A stretch of 46,708 nt of DNA from Nitrosopumilaceae archaeon (GCA_024644385.1 JAHELB010000009.1:1-46708); one strand, 5' to 3'. Shown: positions 33,650-41,596, numbered from the stretch's first letter. Numbers and translations: made by a program. Notes: generated by a model from the sequence alone, not told the origin.

Positions 33650-33841
33650 ATGGAACAAGGCACAGTAAAATGGTTCAACCGTACTAAAGGCTTTGGTTTT
33701 ATCGAAAGAGAATCCGGCGATGATCTATTTGTCCACAAAACAGATGTTGAAGGATTCATCAATGAAGGCGATAAAGTCGAATTCGAAGTAGGCGAAGGTA
33801 AAAAAGGACCAGCTGCACAAAAAGTAAAAAAATCAGCATAG
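33650..33841 (+). CDS. cspA: Cold-shock domain protein
   Basis: Single-domain RNA/DNA chaperone of 63 residues. RNP1 (KGFGFIE) and RNP2 (DLFVHKTDV) are intact, with KWFN at the front and [16 protein letters not shown] at the end. Such bacterial-type CspA genes occur in thaumarchaea and were probably acquired early from bacteria. Two TATA-like elements lie upstream: TTTTATACTT about 42 bp and AATATACGG about 28 bp before the ATG, so both a leadered and a near-leaderless form are possible. The coding sequence is richer in GC than its surroundings. Confidence 0.94.
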   Translation: MEQGTVKWFNRTKGFGFIERESGDDLFVHKTDVEGFINEGDKVEFEVGEGKKGPAAQKVKKSA

Positions 33842-33856
33842 ATGAAAAGTTTTTGT

Positions 33857-33912
33857 TAATTTAAGATCTTATTTTTATTTTCTTAAATTAGTCAATTTTT
33901 TATTTTTTTTTC
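33857..33912 (+). terminator. Stem-loop with T-tracts after cspA
   Basis: TAATTTAAG (33857-33865) and CTTAAATTA (33882-33890) form a perfect 9-bp inverted repeat with a 16-nt loop, followed by CAATTTTTTATTTTTTTTTC. T-rich tracts are the known archaeal termination signal; the hairpin may add to it. It begins 15 bp after the cspA stop. Confidence 0.5.
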
Positions 33913-33948
33913 TAAACTTATTGACAAATCTACATTTTAATTAAAATG

Positions 33949-34425
33949 TTAAATCAAATCTCTCCAAAATCCCGTAAATTCATCACTTGGAACAACACTT
34001 CTAATTTCAAGAAATCCTAAATGTTCTAATCTTTCTCGTTTGTCATAATACTTGTAAACTCCTTCCTCTGTAGGGTAAATTGTAATAACGTCCTGCTCTC
34101 CGGGTTCTAATAGGTTGGTTTGAATTTCCAATCCTTCAATGTAAAGTCTGTGATTCTTCTCTCCATTATTTTCTACAGTTAAAATGTATGCAAAACTTGT
34201 TCTGCTTATTAAATGAGGATTAGTTTCGCCTTTAATTCCTGAAACGCCTCTAAGTTGTACTTTTCCATCGATATCCTCAAAGGCCACTGTTTGTTCAACT
34301 TTTTCCTGCCAAAAAATTTCAACATGTCGAATATTTCCCTGGCCTATAAATCCCACCATTAAAGCCAATCCTGCAACTCCGACAATAATTGCGATAACTA
34401 TTATTTTTTTATCTCTAATAACCAT
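33949..34425 (-). CDS. Membrane-anchored cupredoxin-fold-like protein
   Basis: Protein of 158 residues with one N-terminal membrane helix (KIIVIAIIVGVAGLALMVGF, residues 7-26) and an extracytoplasmic beta-rich domain. The segments ILTVENNGEKNHRLYIEGLE, TNLLEPGEQDVITIYPTEEG and VYKYYDKRERLEHLGFLEIR resemble the last strands of cupredoxins, which end in a Y.C...H...G loop. No cysteine is present, so a type 1 copper site is not possible; the domain may be structural or bind copper in another way. Monocistronic. The exact family is not recognised. Confidence 0.65.
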   Translation of the reverse strand: MVIRDKKIIVIAIIVGVAGLALMVGFIGQGNIRHVEIFWQEKVEQTVAFEDIDGKVQLRGVSGIKGETNPHLISRTSFAYILTVENNGEKNHRLYIEGLEIQTNLLEPGEQDVITIYPTEEGVYKYYDKRERLEHLGFLEIRSVVPSDEFTGFWRDLI

Positions 34426-34521
34426 ATTAGGTGTTATTTCTTATTTTAAATAAAATCACTGTATTCTAGATTTAATGTAAACATAGGAAATAATTATTTT
34501 TACGCGTAAATAAAAACAAAA

Positions 34522-34530
34522 TTTTATATC
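34522..34530 (+). promoter_or_regulatory. TATA box of the 24-aa membrane peptide gene
   Basis: TTTTATATC is centred 26 bp before the ATG at 34552, the archetypal leaderless spacing in this window. Confidence 0.5.
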
Positions 34531-34551
34531 CATTTAAAAAATCGAAGCGAT

Positions 34552-34626
34552 ATGAATGACAACCATGTGGTTGCAACCGTATTCGTCCTAATCACTTTAG
34601 CTATTGGTATTCAATTAATGTTGTAA
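34552..34626 (+). CDS. 24-aa single-helix membrane peptide
   Basis: ATG 34552 to TAA 34626 codes for MNDNHVVATVFVLITLAIGI followed by QLML: a polar four- or five-residue head and one continuous transmembrane helix. A strong TATA box 26 bp upstream gives a leaderless promoter, which makes a chance frame unlikely. No neighbour overlaps it. It may be a small subunit of a membrane complex or a regulator of one; aa3-type oxidase and other thaumarchaeal complexes have subunits of this size. Unknown function. Confidence 0.6.
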   Translation: MNDNHVVATVFVLITLAIGIQLML

Positions 34627-34699
34627 ATGATTCACTTTTAATAAAATCATTCCTAGTCAGAATTTTGGTAATGTGAGAAAATTTACTTTAAGTTGTCTA

Positions 34700-34846
34700 C
34701 TATTTTTTGAGCCCTTCTCTTAAAACTTGGTTTAAAACACTTGAAAAGCTAACTGAACTAGTGGAATTTTGAATCATTTTTGCTTGTAAAATTCTCATTT
34801 TTTTGTCCAAATCATTATCTAACATTATGGTAATTCTTTTACTCAT
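34700..34846 (-). CDS. Ribbon-helix-helix regulator, 48 aa
   Basis: ATG 34846 to TAG (34700-34702) codes for 48 residues starting MSKRITIMLDNDLDKKMRIL. The pattern is a ribbon-helix-helix (Arc/MetJ/CopG) DNA-binding domain: beta strand KRITIML, helix A DLDKKMRILQAKMI, then SFSSVLNQVLREGLKK as helix B. Such dimers bind the DNA major groove with the strand. Two inverted repeats around its own TATA box suggest autoregulation. No toxin gene is adjacent, so it is probably not an antitoxin. Confidence 0.7.
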   Translation of the reverse strand: MSKRITIMLDNDLDKKMRILQAKMIQNSTSSVSFSSVLNQVLREGLKK

Positions 34847-34850
34847 AATA

Positions 34851-34888
34851 TGAAATTAAGATTTCATTATTTAAAGATTAAGATCTTT
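34851..34888 (-). promoter_or_regulatory. Twin dyad operator around the RHH promoter
   Basis: TGAAAT-taag-ATTTCA (34851-34866) and AAAGAT-taag-ATCTTT (34873-34888) are perfect 6-bp-arm dyads with the same four-base spacer, centres 22 bp apart (two helical turns). The TATA-like TTATTTAAAG (34867-34876, CTTTAAATAA on the minus strand) lies between them, about 26 bp upstream of the RHH start. Confidence 0.5.
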
Positions 34889-35019
34889 TAAGAATTAATA
34901 ATAAAATTTAAATTCTTCTAAATTCGCGATTGAATTATTCCTCAGTTATGAATTTGACCTTAAATTTCACTTTAGGAATTTATCCAAAATTTATTCTACA
35001 AGTTACTTGCTAGACAAGT

Positions 35020-35250
35020 ATGATGCAATGTAACGGTACTTGCAAAAATTACAAAGCAACGGATGATACCAGAGAAGGAGGTCGTTATGAACAAGGTCAA
35101 AAAAGATGCAATAGGTGTGAAATTTATCTTAAATGGGAAGGGCTTTGGTGTCCTTGTTGCGGATATTTATTGAGAACAAAACCACGTGGGACCAAATTAA
35201 AACGAAGGTTATTACTGATGAAAAAAGCTAGACGGAACTCTGGTTTTTAG
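35020..35250 (+). CDS. Small zinc-ribbon protein (thaumarchaeal type)
   Basis: Basic protein of 76 residues with MMQCNGTCKNYKATDDTREG, KRCNRCEIYLKWEGLWCPCC and GYLLRTKPRGTKLKRRLLLM. Six cysteines in C-x3-C, C-x2-C and C-x2-C arrangement plus a lysine-rich tail suggest a two-site or shared zinc ribbon that binds nucleic acid. I recall such WCPCCG...LRTKPR proteins as frequent and multi-copy in ammonia-oxidising archaea. ATG 35020 or 35023 may be used; AAATTTATT lies 29 bp upstream. Confidence 0.8.
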   Translation: MMQCNGTCKNYKATDDTREGGRYEQGQKRCNRCEIYLKWEGLWCPCCGYLLRTKPRGTKLKRRLLLMKKARRNSGF

Positions 35251-35312
35251 ATAATTCCTGTAACATTACTTTTTTACATATCCTTAATATCTAAAAATTT
35301 ACCATTCCTCAC

Positions 35313-35417
35313 ATGCCAAAATGTGTAACATGTGGTGAAAAATTAATTTCCAAAAATACTACTTATTGCTCTCAGGACTGTAATTATATTCATTTAGGAA
35401 ATTTGTTTTTGCATTAA
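35313..35417 (+). CDS. 34-aa zinc-knuckle protein
   Basis: ATG 35313 to TAA 35417 codes for MPKCVTCGEKLISKNTTYCS plus QDCNYIHLGNLFLH. Cysteines C-x2-C and C-x3-C form a single treble-clef-like zinc knuckle. A TATA-like CTTAATATC (35283-35291) is centred 26 bp before the ATG, so the gene is leaderless. It follows the 76-aa zinc protein by 62 bp. Function unknown. Confidence 0.65.
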   Translation: MPKCVTCGEKLISKNTTYCSQDCNYIHLGNLFLH

Positions 35418-35514
35418 GAAAAAAATCTACTGAAATAGGATTTGCATAATTTTATCTAGGACAGATAAGCCATTTGTTTTCGCCATATTTTATTATCTTT
35501 TGTATTGTCTGCTA

Positions 35515-36852
35515 TCAAACAACTCCACCAAAAAGATCAACCCTATAATAATCCCAATGTTCAGGATCAATCATCATTACAAACTCTACATTTTCTGAAC
35601 CCATTTTTTTCTGAATTACATCTCTTAGTGCAAAACTTGTCAAAAATCTATATCTTTTAGAGTTTGCCAACAATGAGAAAGTCTTTCGGAGCCTTGTGCC
35701 TCCCCCTAGTCCCCAATACCCCATTTTCATCGCAATAGGCTCCAAAAATATAGTATTTTTTTTCCCAAAATTCTCATCTTCTACACCTGCATACAGATTA
35801 TAGTTCTCCAGTGGTCCACCTTTGGCATATCCTACAATAGTACTATTACTATCAGTTAATCTCAAAGTGGCAATAATGGTATTTGGATCTAAAATAGATT
35901 TAGCGAACCCAAACTTTTGAAATTGTAAAGGGTGTGGTAATTCTTTGTATATCGATGTTAAAGCATCTATATAATCATCAGATTCTCGCTCTTCTATGGA
36001 ATCAGTTTTTGTCTGAAATACTTGTTTTTCGAACTCAAATTTAGATTCAATTCTAATTTCTTCTTGACGGAGACTCATAAAAGAAATAACCGTATTCATA
36101 AAATTTTTTCTCATCTCGGTTGGCAGGGCATGTAAAACCCGCCTACACATCTCGGTCTCTTTATTTAAAAGAGTTTCAAAAAAGTTTACAGACATTCTTA
36201 CTATTGATGATGGATGCCAGCCAAAAGCATGAGCATTTTTCTTGGCTTTTTCCATTGACTCCGAAAAATCTCCTATGGCGTATCCTCCCATCCTATCAGC
36301 TACGGACAAGAACCATCCTAATTCCTCATAATGGGTTTGCAATTCTGGTTTGTCTTTTGTGACTTCAGAGCGATTAAAGCATTCACGCATTTGAATCTCA
36401 GGTTTAATTTTATATTCTCCAGTCCATGGATATGATGTTCTTAAAATTAAGGCTCTTATGATTTCTAAATCAAGGTCTGCTTCCTTGATTAATTTCTTCA
36501 ACTCCTTATCAAGGGAAATATATTGAATTACACTTTCCTCATGTGGTCTATCTACTGATTTTTCCGGATCAAAGTCGTGAAATAATGCTGCTGTGAAAAG
36601 ATACTCTATATCCTTTGTGTTAAATTTTTGAATCTTTTTTTCCCAAGTTGCTGCTAGTAATGTGACGTAGGTAACCTCTAATTCATGGTCAATATTGTGG
36701 TATCCGTAATATTCCCTTCCAAGTCCCTGAGTTTCAAATATGCTAATCGTATAATCCAACATTTGATTATAGATGGCAGTTTTTTCAATATTCGATGACA
36801 CCAGTAATTCTTGAATCCTATTTTTAAGAGGATGATTAATTGCCTCTGCCAT
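35515..36852 (-). CDS. HD phosphohydrolase fused to a GNAT-like acetyltransferase
   Basis: A 445-residue protein with two parts. The N-terminal half has an HD phosphohydrolase pattern: YGYHNIDHELEVTYVTLLAA near 48-67, LFHDFDPEKS near 90 and FLSVADRMGGYAIGD near 180 giving H, HD and D metal ligands. The C-terminal part (about 290-445) looks like a GNAT fold: ATLRLTDSNSTIVGYAKGG, FLEPIAMKMGYWGLGGGTRL, RKTFSLLANSKRYRFLTSFA and PEHWDYYRVDLFG. The GxGGGTRLR resembles the acetyl-CoA pyrophosphate loop. Substrates for both halves are unknown. The ATG at 36852 is the only reasonable start. Confidence 0.75.
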   Translation of the reverse strand: MAEAINHPLKNRIQELLVSSNIEKTAIYNQMLDYTISIFETQGLGREYYGYHNIDHELEVTYVTLLAATWEKKIQKFNTKDIEYLFTAALFHDFDPEKSVDRPHEESVIQYISLDKELKKLIKEADLDLEIIRALILRTSYPWTGEYKIKPEIQMRECFNRSEVTKDKPELQTHYEELGWFLSVADRMGGYAIGDFSESMEKAKKNAHAFGWHPSSIVRMSVNFFETLLNKETEMCRRVLHALPTEMRKNFMNTVISFMSLRQEEIRIESKFEFEKQVFQTKTDSIEERESDDYIDALTSIYKELPHPLQFQKFGFAKSILDPNTIIATLRLTDSNSTIVGYAKGGPLENYNLYAGVEDENFGKKNTIFLEPIAMKMGYWGLGGGTRLRKTFSLLANSKRYRFLTSFALRDVIQKKMGSENVEFVMMIDPEHWDYYRVDLFGGVV

Positions 36853-36958
36853 ATTCCTAACCTTTGTAATCAGATTGTTTAATAAGTCATAATGATTTTC
36901 AGAGTTGGTTTTTTTATTCCTAATTCAAATATACTGTTCTTTGACTCTATTCTGTAAC

Positions 36959-37765
36959 TTGTCAAAATCTGAATCTAATATTTCTAGTCTTCCTCTTAGC
37001 GAATTGTTAGGATCTTCACTTACCTCAACTCCTTGTGTAAATGTTAGAAAAAATGCCAAAGTTCGACTTGTAGCAGGAATGCTAGTTCAGTATCTTGAAT
37101 CTTTTACTGATTCTGTGGTAGTTCGGGATGCAACCAAACCCATAGGAGTAATCGGAGGAAGGGAAATAATCCAAGGCGTATTCAAAAATCCTACTTCAGA
37201 TTTTTTCGAAACGAAATTTGTTGAAGAAATCTCTGATAATAGGCTATGTGTAGTAACTTCTGAATCTAGCCTTAAAGAATTAATTTCTCAATGGAGAAGT
37301 GTAGGAAGGGCATTTGCCATAATTAATGTTGGAAATGATGATTATTCGGTGATTTCTGCAAAAAAACTTCTCGAAATCGGAATGAACGATGAATCTGATT
37401 TTCATATTTCCAAAATTCCAAAGAAGAAAATTGTGACCATTGACAATGAGGCTAATTTTGGAGATGTAATTAAACTAATGTTGGAAAATAAGACAAGGAA
37501 AATATTGCTTGAAGGGACAAATCAATTTATCAACGATAGAATAATTATTGAAACAATTGAAAATTTTAATTTTCTACTGGGAAGAAATAATTTTTTAGAT
37601 ATTCCGATAAACATTGTCTCTCCAGCAGAAGCAATTACTATTTCCAAGGATTTAACACTCTCAGAGATTTCAAAAACAATGTACCAAATGTCCCAACCCT
37701 TGATTATTCATGATGATCGTGTGATAAGCCCTTGGGATATCTGTGTGACTTTGGGGACAATTTAG
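36959..37765 (+). CDS. CBS-domain protein
   Basis: Protein of 268 residues with repeated CBS-like units: ESFTDSVVVRDATKPIGVIG, VVTSESSLKELISQWRS and AFAIINVGNDDYSVISAKKL in the first half, then VTIDNEANFGDVIKLMLENK, TISKDLTLSEISKTMYQMSQ and LIIHDDRVISPWDICVTLG. Four degenerate CBS motifs probably bind adenine nucleotides. The start is put at TTG 36959 because AAATATACT (36928-36936) is 27 bp upstream; the longer frame from TTG 36905 adds an unlikely hydrophobic tail. No catalytic domain is attached. It is divergent from the HD-GNAT gene. Confidence 0.7.
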   Translation: MSKSESNISSLPLSELLGSSLTSTPCVNVRKNAKVRLVAGMLVQYLESFTDSVVVRDATKPIGVIGGREIIQGVFKNPTSDFFETKFVEEISDNRLCVVTSESSLKELISQWRSVGRAFAIINVGNDDYSVISAKKLLEIGMNDESDFHISKIPKKKIVTIDNEANFGDVIKLMLENKTRKILLEGTNQFINDRIIIETIENFNFLLGRNNFLDIPINIVSPAEAITISKDLTLSEISKTMYQMSQPLIIHDDRVISPWDICVTLGTI

Positions 37766-37881
37766 CAAATCCTAAAATATTTTTCACTATACTGATGACT
37801 TGTTAATTAAGTAAATTCCATTTTTGAAAATTTTCCATAAATAATTTATACAATGCGAGAATTAATAAATTTAAGAACAAA

Positions 37882-38292
37882 ATGACGACCTTAAAAATTA
37901 TGGAAATAGAAGGCATTGGACCTTCCTATGCAGGAAAACTTGAAGCAGTTGGAATGCATTCTTCAGATGACTTGCTAGAAAATGGAAAAACACCTCAAGG
38001 GAGAAAAGACTTGGTTGAAAAAACTGGAATATCTTCAAAATTAATTCTAGAGTGGATAAATCTTTGTGATTTAATTAGAATAAAAGGTGTTGGGGAAGAA
38101 TACTCTGATCTTCTAGAAGAAGCAGGTGTTGATACAGTAGTCGAACTTTCTAATCGAAATGCAGAGAACCTGCAAAAAAAAATGCAAGAAGTAAATGAAG
38201 AAAAAAACCTAGTTCGAAAAACTCCTACCATTGACCAAGTAACGGCTTGGGTAGAAGAAGCAAAGACTCTTCCTAGAGTAATAGAATACTAA
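37882..38292 (+). CDS. DUF4332 helix-hairpin-helix protein
   Basis: Protein of 136 residues made of two tandem helix-hairpin-helix modules: IEGIGPSYAGKLEAVGMHSS near 9-28 and IKGVGEEYSDLLEEAGVDTV near 67-86, each with the GxGxxYxxxLxxxG pattern of DUF4332, and an end with VRKTPTIDQVTAWVEEAKTL. Such modules often bind DNA without sequence specificity. A TATA-like AATTTATA lies about 35 bp upstream of the ATG, so there is a leader of about 10 nt. The protein is acidic; the partner is unknown. Confidence 0.82.
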   Translation: MTTLKIMEIEGIGPSYAGKLEAVGMHSSDDLLENGKTPQGRKDLVEKTGISSKLILEWINLCDLIRIKGVGEEYSDLLEEAGVDTVVELSNRNAENLQKKMQEVNEEKNLVRKTPTIDQVTAWVEEAKTLPRVIEY

Positions 38293-38404
38293 CATTTTTT
38301 TGCATGTAATAACTATTTTTTTTAAATATAATAATAATAATTTTAAAAATTTGTTCTCTATATGATTTAAAATATTATTCGAAACGATTTTATTCTGACC
38401 CACT

Positions 38405-38412
38405 AGGGAGGG
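38405..38412 (+). promoter_or_regulatory. Strong Shine-Dalgarno before dodecin
   Basis: GGGAGGG sits about 5-6 bases before the ATG at 38417, with a TATA-like TCTATATGAT some 60 bp upstream of the ATG. This is one of the few leadered genes here. Confidence 0.55.
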
Positions 38413-38416
38413 AATA

Positions 38417-38614
38417 ATGGTTGTAAAAATAATTGAACTTGTTGGTTCATCTCCCAATGGTTGGGAAGATGCTACCAAAGAAGCAGTAGCCAAAGCACAA
38501 GAAAGCGTCAAAGATATTCGAGGAGTGGATGTTGTTGCACATACAGCAGTCGTTAAAGACGGGAAAATTACGGAATATCGTGCCAATGTCAAGATTGGAT
38601 TTGTTGTTGAATAG
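38417..38614 (+). CDS. Dodecin-family flavin-binding protein
   Basis: Dodecin of 65 residues that assembles into a 12-mer storing or buffering flavin. It has MVVKIIELVGSSPNGWEDAT, the SSPNGWEDA motif with the flavin-stacking Trp, helix EAVAKAQESVKDIRGVDVVA and the strand KITEYRANVKIGFVVE with the typical YR.N..VGF signature (KIGF here). A strong Shine-Dalgarno sequence precedes the ATG. Monocistronic. Confidence 0.92.
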   Translation: MVVKIIELVGSSPNGWEDATKEAVAKAQESVKDIRGVDVVAHTAVVKDGKITEYRANVKIGFVVE

Positions 38615-38749
38615 AATTAATCATATTCTGTTTATAGAAAAATCAGATCAATTTTGAAAATTTTATTTTTTTAAACATTAATTTTTAAAATTTTAATATC
38701 TTTATTCCTTAAAACAAGACTTTTAGGTAAAAAAGAATGGAATTTCTCT

Positions 38750-41140
38750 ATGGAAATTTATGAAAAACTAGGAGAGTTTTTTTTAGGCAAACATTACAAT
38801 TTATCAAAAAAACAAGAAGATGAGATTCCTTTACTTTATGATGCAAAGAATCTAACTACACATGCAGTGTGTGTGGGGATGACTGGAAGTGGAAAGACTG
38901 GTCTTTGTATTACTCTAATTGAAGAAGCAGTTTTGGATAAAATTCCCACAATAATTATTGATCCAAAAGGTGATTTGGGCAATCTACTGCTTACCTTTCC
39001 AGACCTTCTTCCTGAAAATTTTCGTCCATGGATAAACGAAGATGATGCACGACGAAAAAAACTTGATCCAGACGAATTTGCTGGAAAACAAGCCCAAATG
39101 TGGAAAAAGGGATTAGATAGTTATAATCAGAGCCAAGAAAGAATTCATAATTTAAAAGATGCAGCTGATTTTATTATTTACACCCCTGGTAGCGAGATGG
39201 GCATTCCTGTTTCTATACTTTCTTCTTTTTCAGCTCCATCTGAGCAAGTCTTAAAGGAACCGGACCTTTTTCGAGATAGGATTTCAACTACTGCAACTAG
39301 TCTTCTTGGATTGTTAGGAATCAATGCTGATCCGATACAAAGCCGGGAACATATTCTTCTATCTACGTTATTTGATCATTTATGGCGTCAAGGAGTTCAA
39401 GTGGATCTTGGAACTATAATTCAATCCATTCAAAATCCACCTTTCCAAAAGGTAGGGTTTATGCAAATTGAAACATTCTTCCCAGAAAAGGAGCGCTTTA
39501 AATTTGCAATGCAAATAAACAATCTTCTTGCTGCACCAGGATTTCAAGGTTGGCTAAAAGGCCAGCCACTTGATATTGATCAAATTCTCTATACGCCTGA
39601 GGGAAAACCTCGAGTGGCAATTTTTTCGATTGCACATCTTACAGAGGCAGAACGGATGTTTTTTGTCTCATTACTGCTTAATCAGATTCTAAGTTGGATG
39701 CGTACACGATCTGGCACTAATAGTCTAAGGACCTTAATCTACATGGATGAAATTTTTGGATACATGCCCCCCGTTGCACAACCTCCTTCCAAAAAACCAT
39801 TATTGACTTTACTTAAACAAGCAAGGGCATATGGAGTGGGATTGGTACTTGCTACTCAGAATCCTGCGGATTTAGATTACAAGGGACTCTCAAACACGGG
39901 AACTTGGTTTATCGGGCGCCTCCAAACAGAACGTGACAAAGCTCGCATGCTCGATGGATTGGAGGGAATTTCGAGTGGATCAAATTTTGATAGGAAAAAT
40001 ATTGATAAAACAATTTCCAGTCTTGGTAAAAGGGTTTTTCTCCTTCACAATGTTCATGAAAAAGGTCCTGTCATTTTTCATACCAGATGGGCAATGTCCT
40101 ATCTGCGAGGACCACTCACCAGAAATCAAATTAAAATTCTAATGAAAGATAAAAAAAAGATTCCCTTTTTAGATACTGTACAAAGAGGAAAAACCATTCA
40201 ATCAAAACCATCTAAAAAAATTGAACTAAAAGAATCAGCACCCCCTCCAATTCTTTCTCCCGGCATTCCACAATTTTTTGTATTTCCAAAAAATTCGTTA
40301 TGCAATTTTCAAGCCACTCTAGTTGGTATGGCAACAATCCATTTTGTGCATCCAAAAACAAAGAGAAAGATTTACTCTAACAAAGTCTGTTTGTCTATTT
40401 ATTTAGATGAGGATATGCTGGATGCTGATTGGGAGGAAGCAGAAGAAACCGCCATAGAAGAACGACAGCTCAAAAAAAAGGCTCCAAGTCAGGGTACCTT
40501 TACATCCCTTCCAAATCAAGCTACAAAAGCAAGAAGCTATTCAAAGTGGAAAAAAGAATTTAGTAATTATTTATACCGAAATAAGGAACTTCATTTTTTT
40601 GAGAGCAAGAATTTTGAAATGAGCTCAAAACCTTTAGAAAGTGAACGTGATTTTCGTATTAGGCTAGGAGATGTTGCTCGAGAAAAACGAGATGATGAAA
40701 CTGAAAAATTACGTAAAAAATACAAATCAAAAACGGAGACTCTCAACGAGAAACTACGAAAAGCTAAACAAACCATAGAAAAAGAAAAAGAGCAATCAAA
40801 GGGCAGGAAACTACAGACAGCTATTTCTATAGGTGCCTCACTATTATCTGCCTTTTCTGGGGGAGGTGGCCTTAACATGTCTACACTAAGTAGAGCTACT
40901 ACTGCAGCAAGTGGTGTCGTACGGCAACGAAAAGAATTTGGAGATGTCAATCGTGCAGAAGAAACCATTGAAGCAATTTTGGAAAAAATTAATTCACTTA
41001 ATGAGGATCTGCAAAAAGAAATTGATAATCTTGGGGAAAGATTTGATCCTCTAACAGAAGATCTTGTAGATAAAACAATAAAACCCAGACGATCTGACAT
41101 TGACATTAAAACGGTGGCTTTGGTATGGATATCACAATAA
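38750..41140 (+). CDS. HerA/FtsK-like P-loop ATPase with coiled-coil C-terminus
   Basis: ATPase of 796 residues. Walker A GMTGSGKTG at 43-51, TIIIDPKGDLGNLL near 62-75, Walker B TLIYMDEIFGYMP near 325, and an AYGVGLVLATQNPADLDYKG segment near 365-384 (sensor) place it with HerA/DUF853-type hexameric DNA translocases. Residues about 500-800 are unique: a region of mixed character, then a long coiled coil with a glycine-rich loop FSGGGGLNMST near 710. No NurA nuclease or other partner is beside it. It may move DNA or proteins; the substrate is unknown. Confidence 0.82.
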   Translation: MEIYEKLGEFFLGKHYNLSKKQEDEIPLLYDAKNLTTHAVCVGMTGSGKTGLCITLIEEAVLDKIPTIIIDPKGDLGNLLLTFPDLLPENFRPWINEDDARRKKLDPDEFAGKQAQMWKKGLDSYNQSQERIHNLKDAADFIIYTPGSEMGIPVSILSSFSAPSEQVLKEPDLFRDRISTTATSLLGLLGINADPIQSREHILLSTLFDHLWRQGVQVDLGTIIQSIQNPPFQKVGFMQIETFFPEKERFKFAMQINNLLAAPGFQGWLKGQPLDIDQILYTPEGKPRVAIFSIAHLTEAERMFFVSLLLNQILSWMRTRSGTNSLRTLIYMDEIFGYMPPVAQPPSKKPLLTLLKQARAYGVGLVLATQNPADLDYKGLSNTGTWFIGRLQTERDKARMLDGLEGISSGSNFDRKNIDKTISSLGKRVFLLHNVHEKGPVIFHTRWAMSYLRGPLTRNQIKILMKDKKKIPFLDTVQRGKTIQSKPSKKIELKESAPPPILSPGIPQFFVFPKNSLCNFQATLVGMATIHFVHPKTKRKIYSNKVCLSIYLDEDMLDADWEEAEETAIEERQLKKKAPSQGTFTSLPNQATKARSYSKWKKEFSNYLYRNKELHFFESKNFEMSSKPLESERDFRIRLGDVAREKRDDETEKLRKKYKSKTETLNEKLRKAKQTIEKEKEQSKGRKLQTAISIGASLLSAFSGGGGLNMSTLSRATTAASGVVRQRKEFGDVNRAEETIEAILEKINSLNEDLQKEIDNLGERFDPLTEDLVDKTIKPRRSDIDIKTVALVWISQ

Positions 41141-41263
41141 CAAAAGAGACATTACAAGAAAAAATTTCCCAATACGTTTTATTTTGTTAATTTCAATAGA
41201 TTATAATTTACACCATTTGAAAAACAATGATCGGTTTATGTATGAGACAAGACAAGTACATTT

Positions 41264-41440
41264 ATGGGATTTTTAGACAAAATGAAAGAAAAAGCTGAAG
41301 ATGCTGTCAAAGAAGGTATTGAGAAAGGAAAAGAAGGACTCGATGATGCAATTGAGAAAGGAACCGATCTCGGTAAAGAAGGATTTGACAAAGCAAAAGA
41401 TACCACACAAAAAGGAATCGACAAAGCAAAGTCCGATTAA
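41264..41440 (+). CDS. 58-aa amphipathic-helix protein
   Basis: ATG 41264 to TAA 41440 codes for MGFLDKMKEKAEDAVKEGIE, KGKEGLDDAIEKGTDLGKEG and FDKAKDTTQKGIDKAKSD. It is a continuous amphipathic helix with an 11-residue-like periodicity (K/E-rich, G and A), reminiscent of LEA/CsbD-type stress proteins. A TATA-like TTTATGTAT (41235-41243) is centred 25 bp before the ATG, so it has its own leaderless promoter. The link with the HerA-like gene upstream is only position. Confidence 0.65.
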   Translation: MGFLDKMKEKAEDAVKEGIEKGKEGLDDAIEKGTDLGKEGFDKAKDTTQKGIDKAKSD

Positions 41441-41596
41441 CTTTTCTTTTTTATTTTCTATACAAGATTATTTTTTCCAAAAATAAGGCTTCTCGAATGT
41501 TTTTATTTGTAATTTGTACCTAGATTTTTCCAAAATTAGATATTCTATAAATATAAAAAACAGATCCGTTATATCTTAAAAAAATCTAATAACATT

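Noticed and set aside
34700-34846. Antitoxin of a toxin-antitoxin pair
   Set aside because: No toxin-like gene is adjacent on the same strand; the next genes are a membrane peptide and a zinc ribbon in other orientations.
38209-38592. 127-aa minus-strand frame across DUF4332 and dodecin
   Set aside because: Antisense to two clear genes and spans their intergenic promoter region.
40591-41106. 171-aa minus-strand open frame inside the HerA-like gene
   Set aside because: Low-complexity serine/arginine-rich product, wholly antisense to a well-supported coding region; a shadow of the coiled-coil codons.
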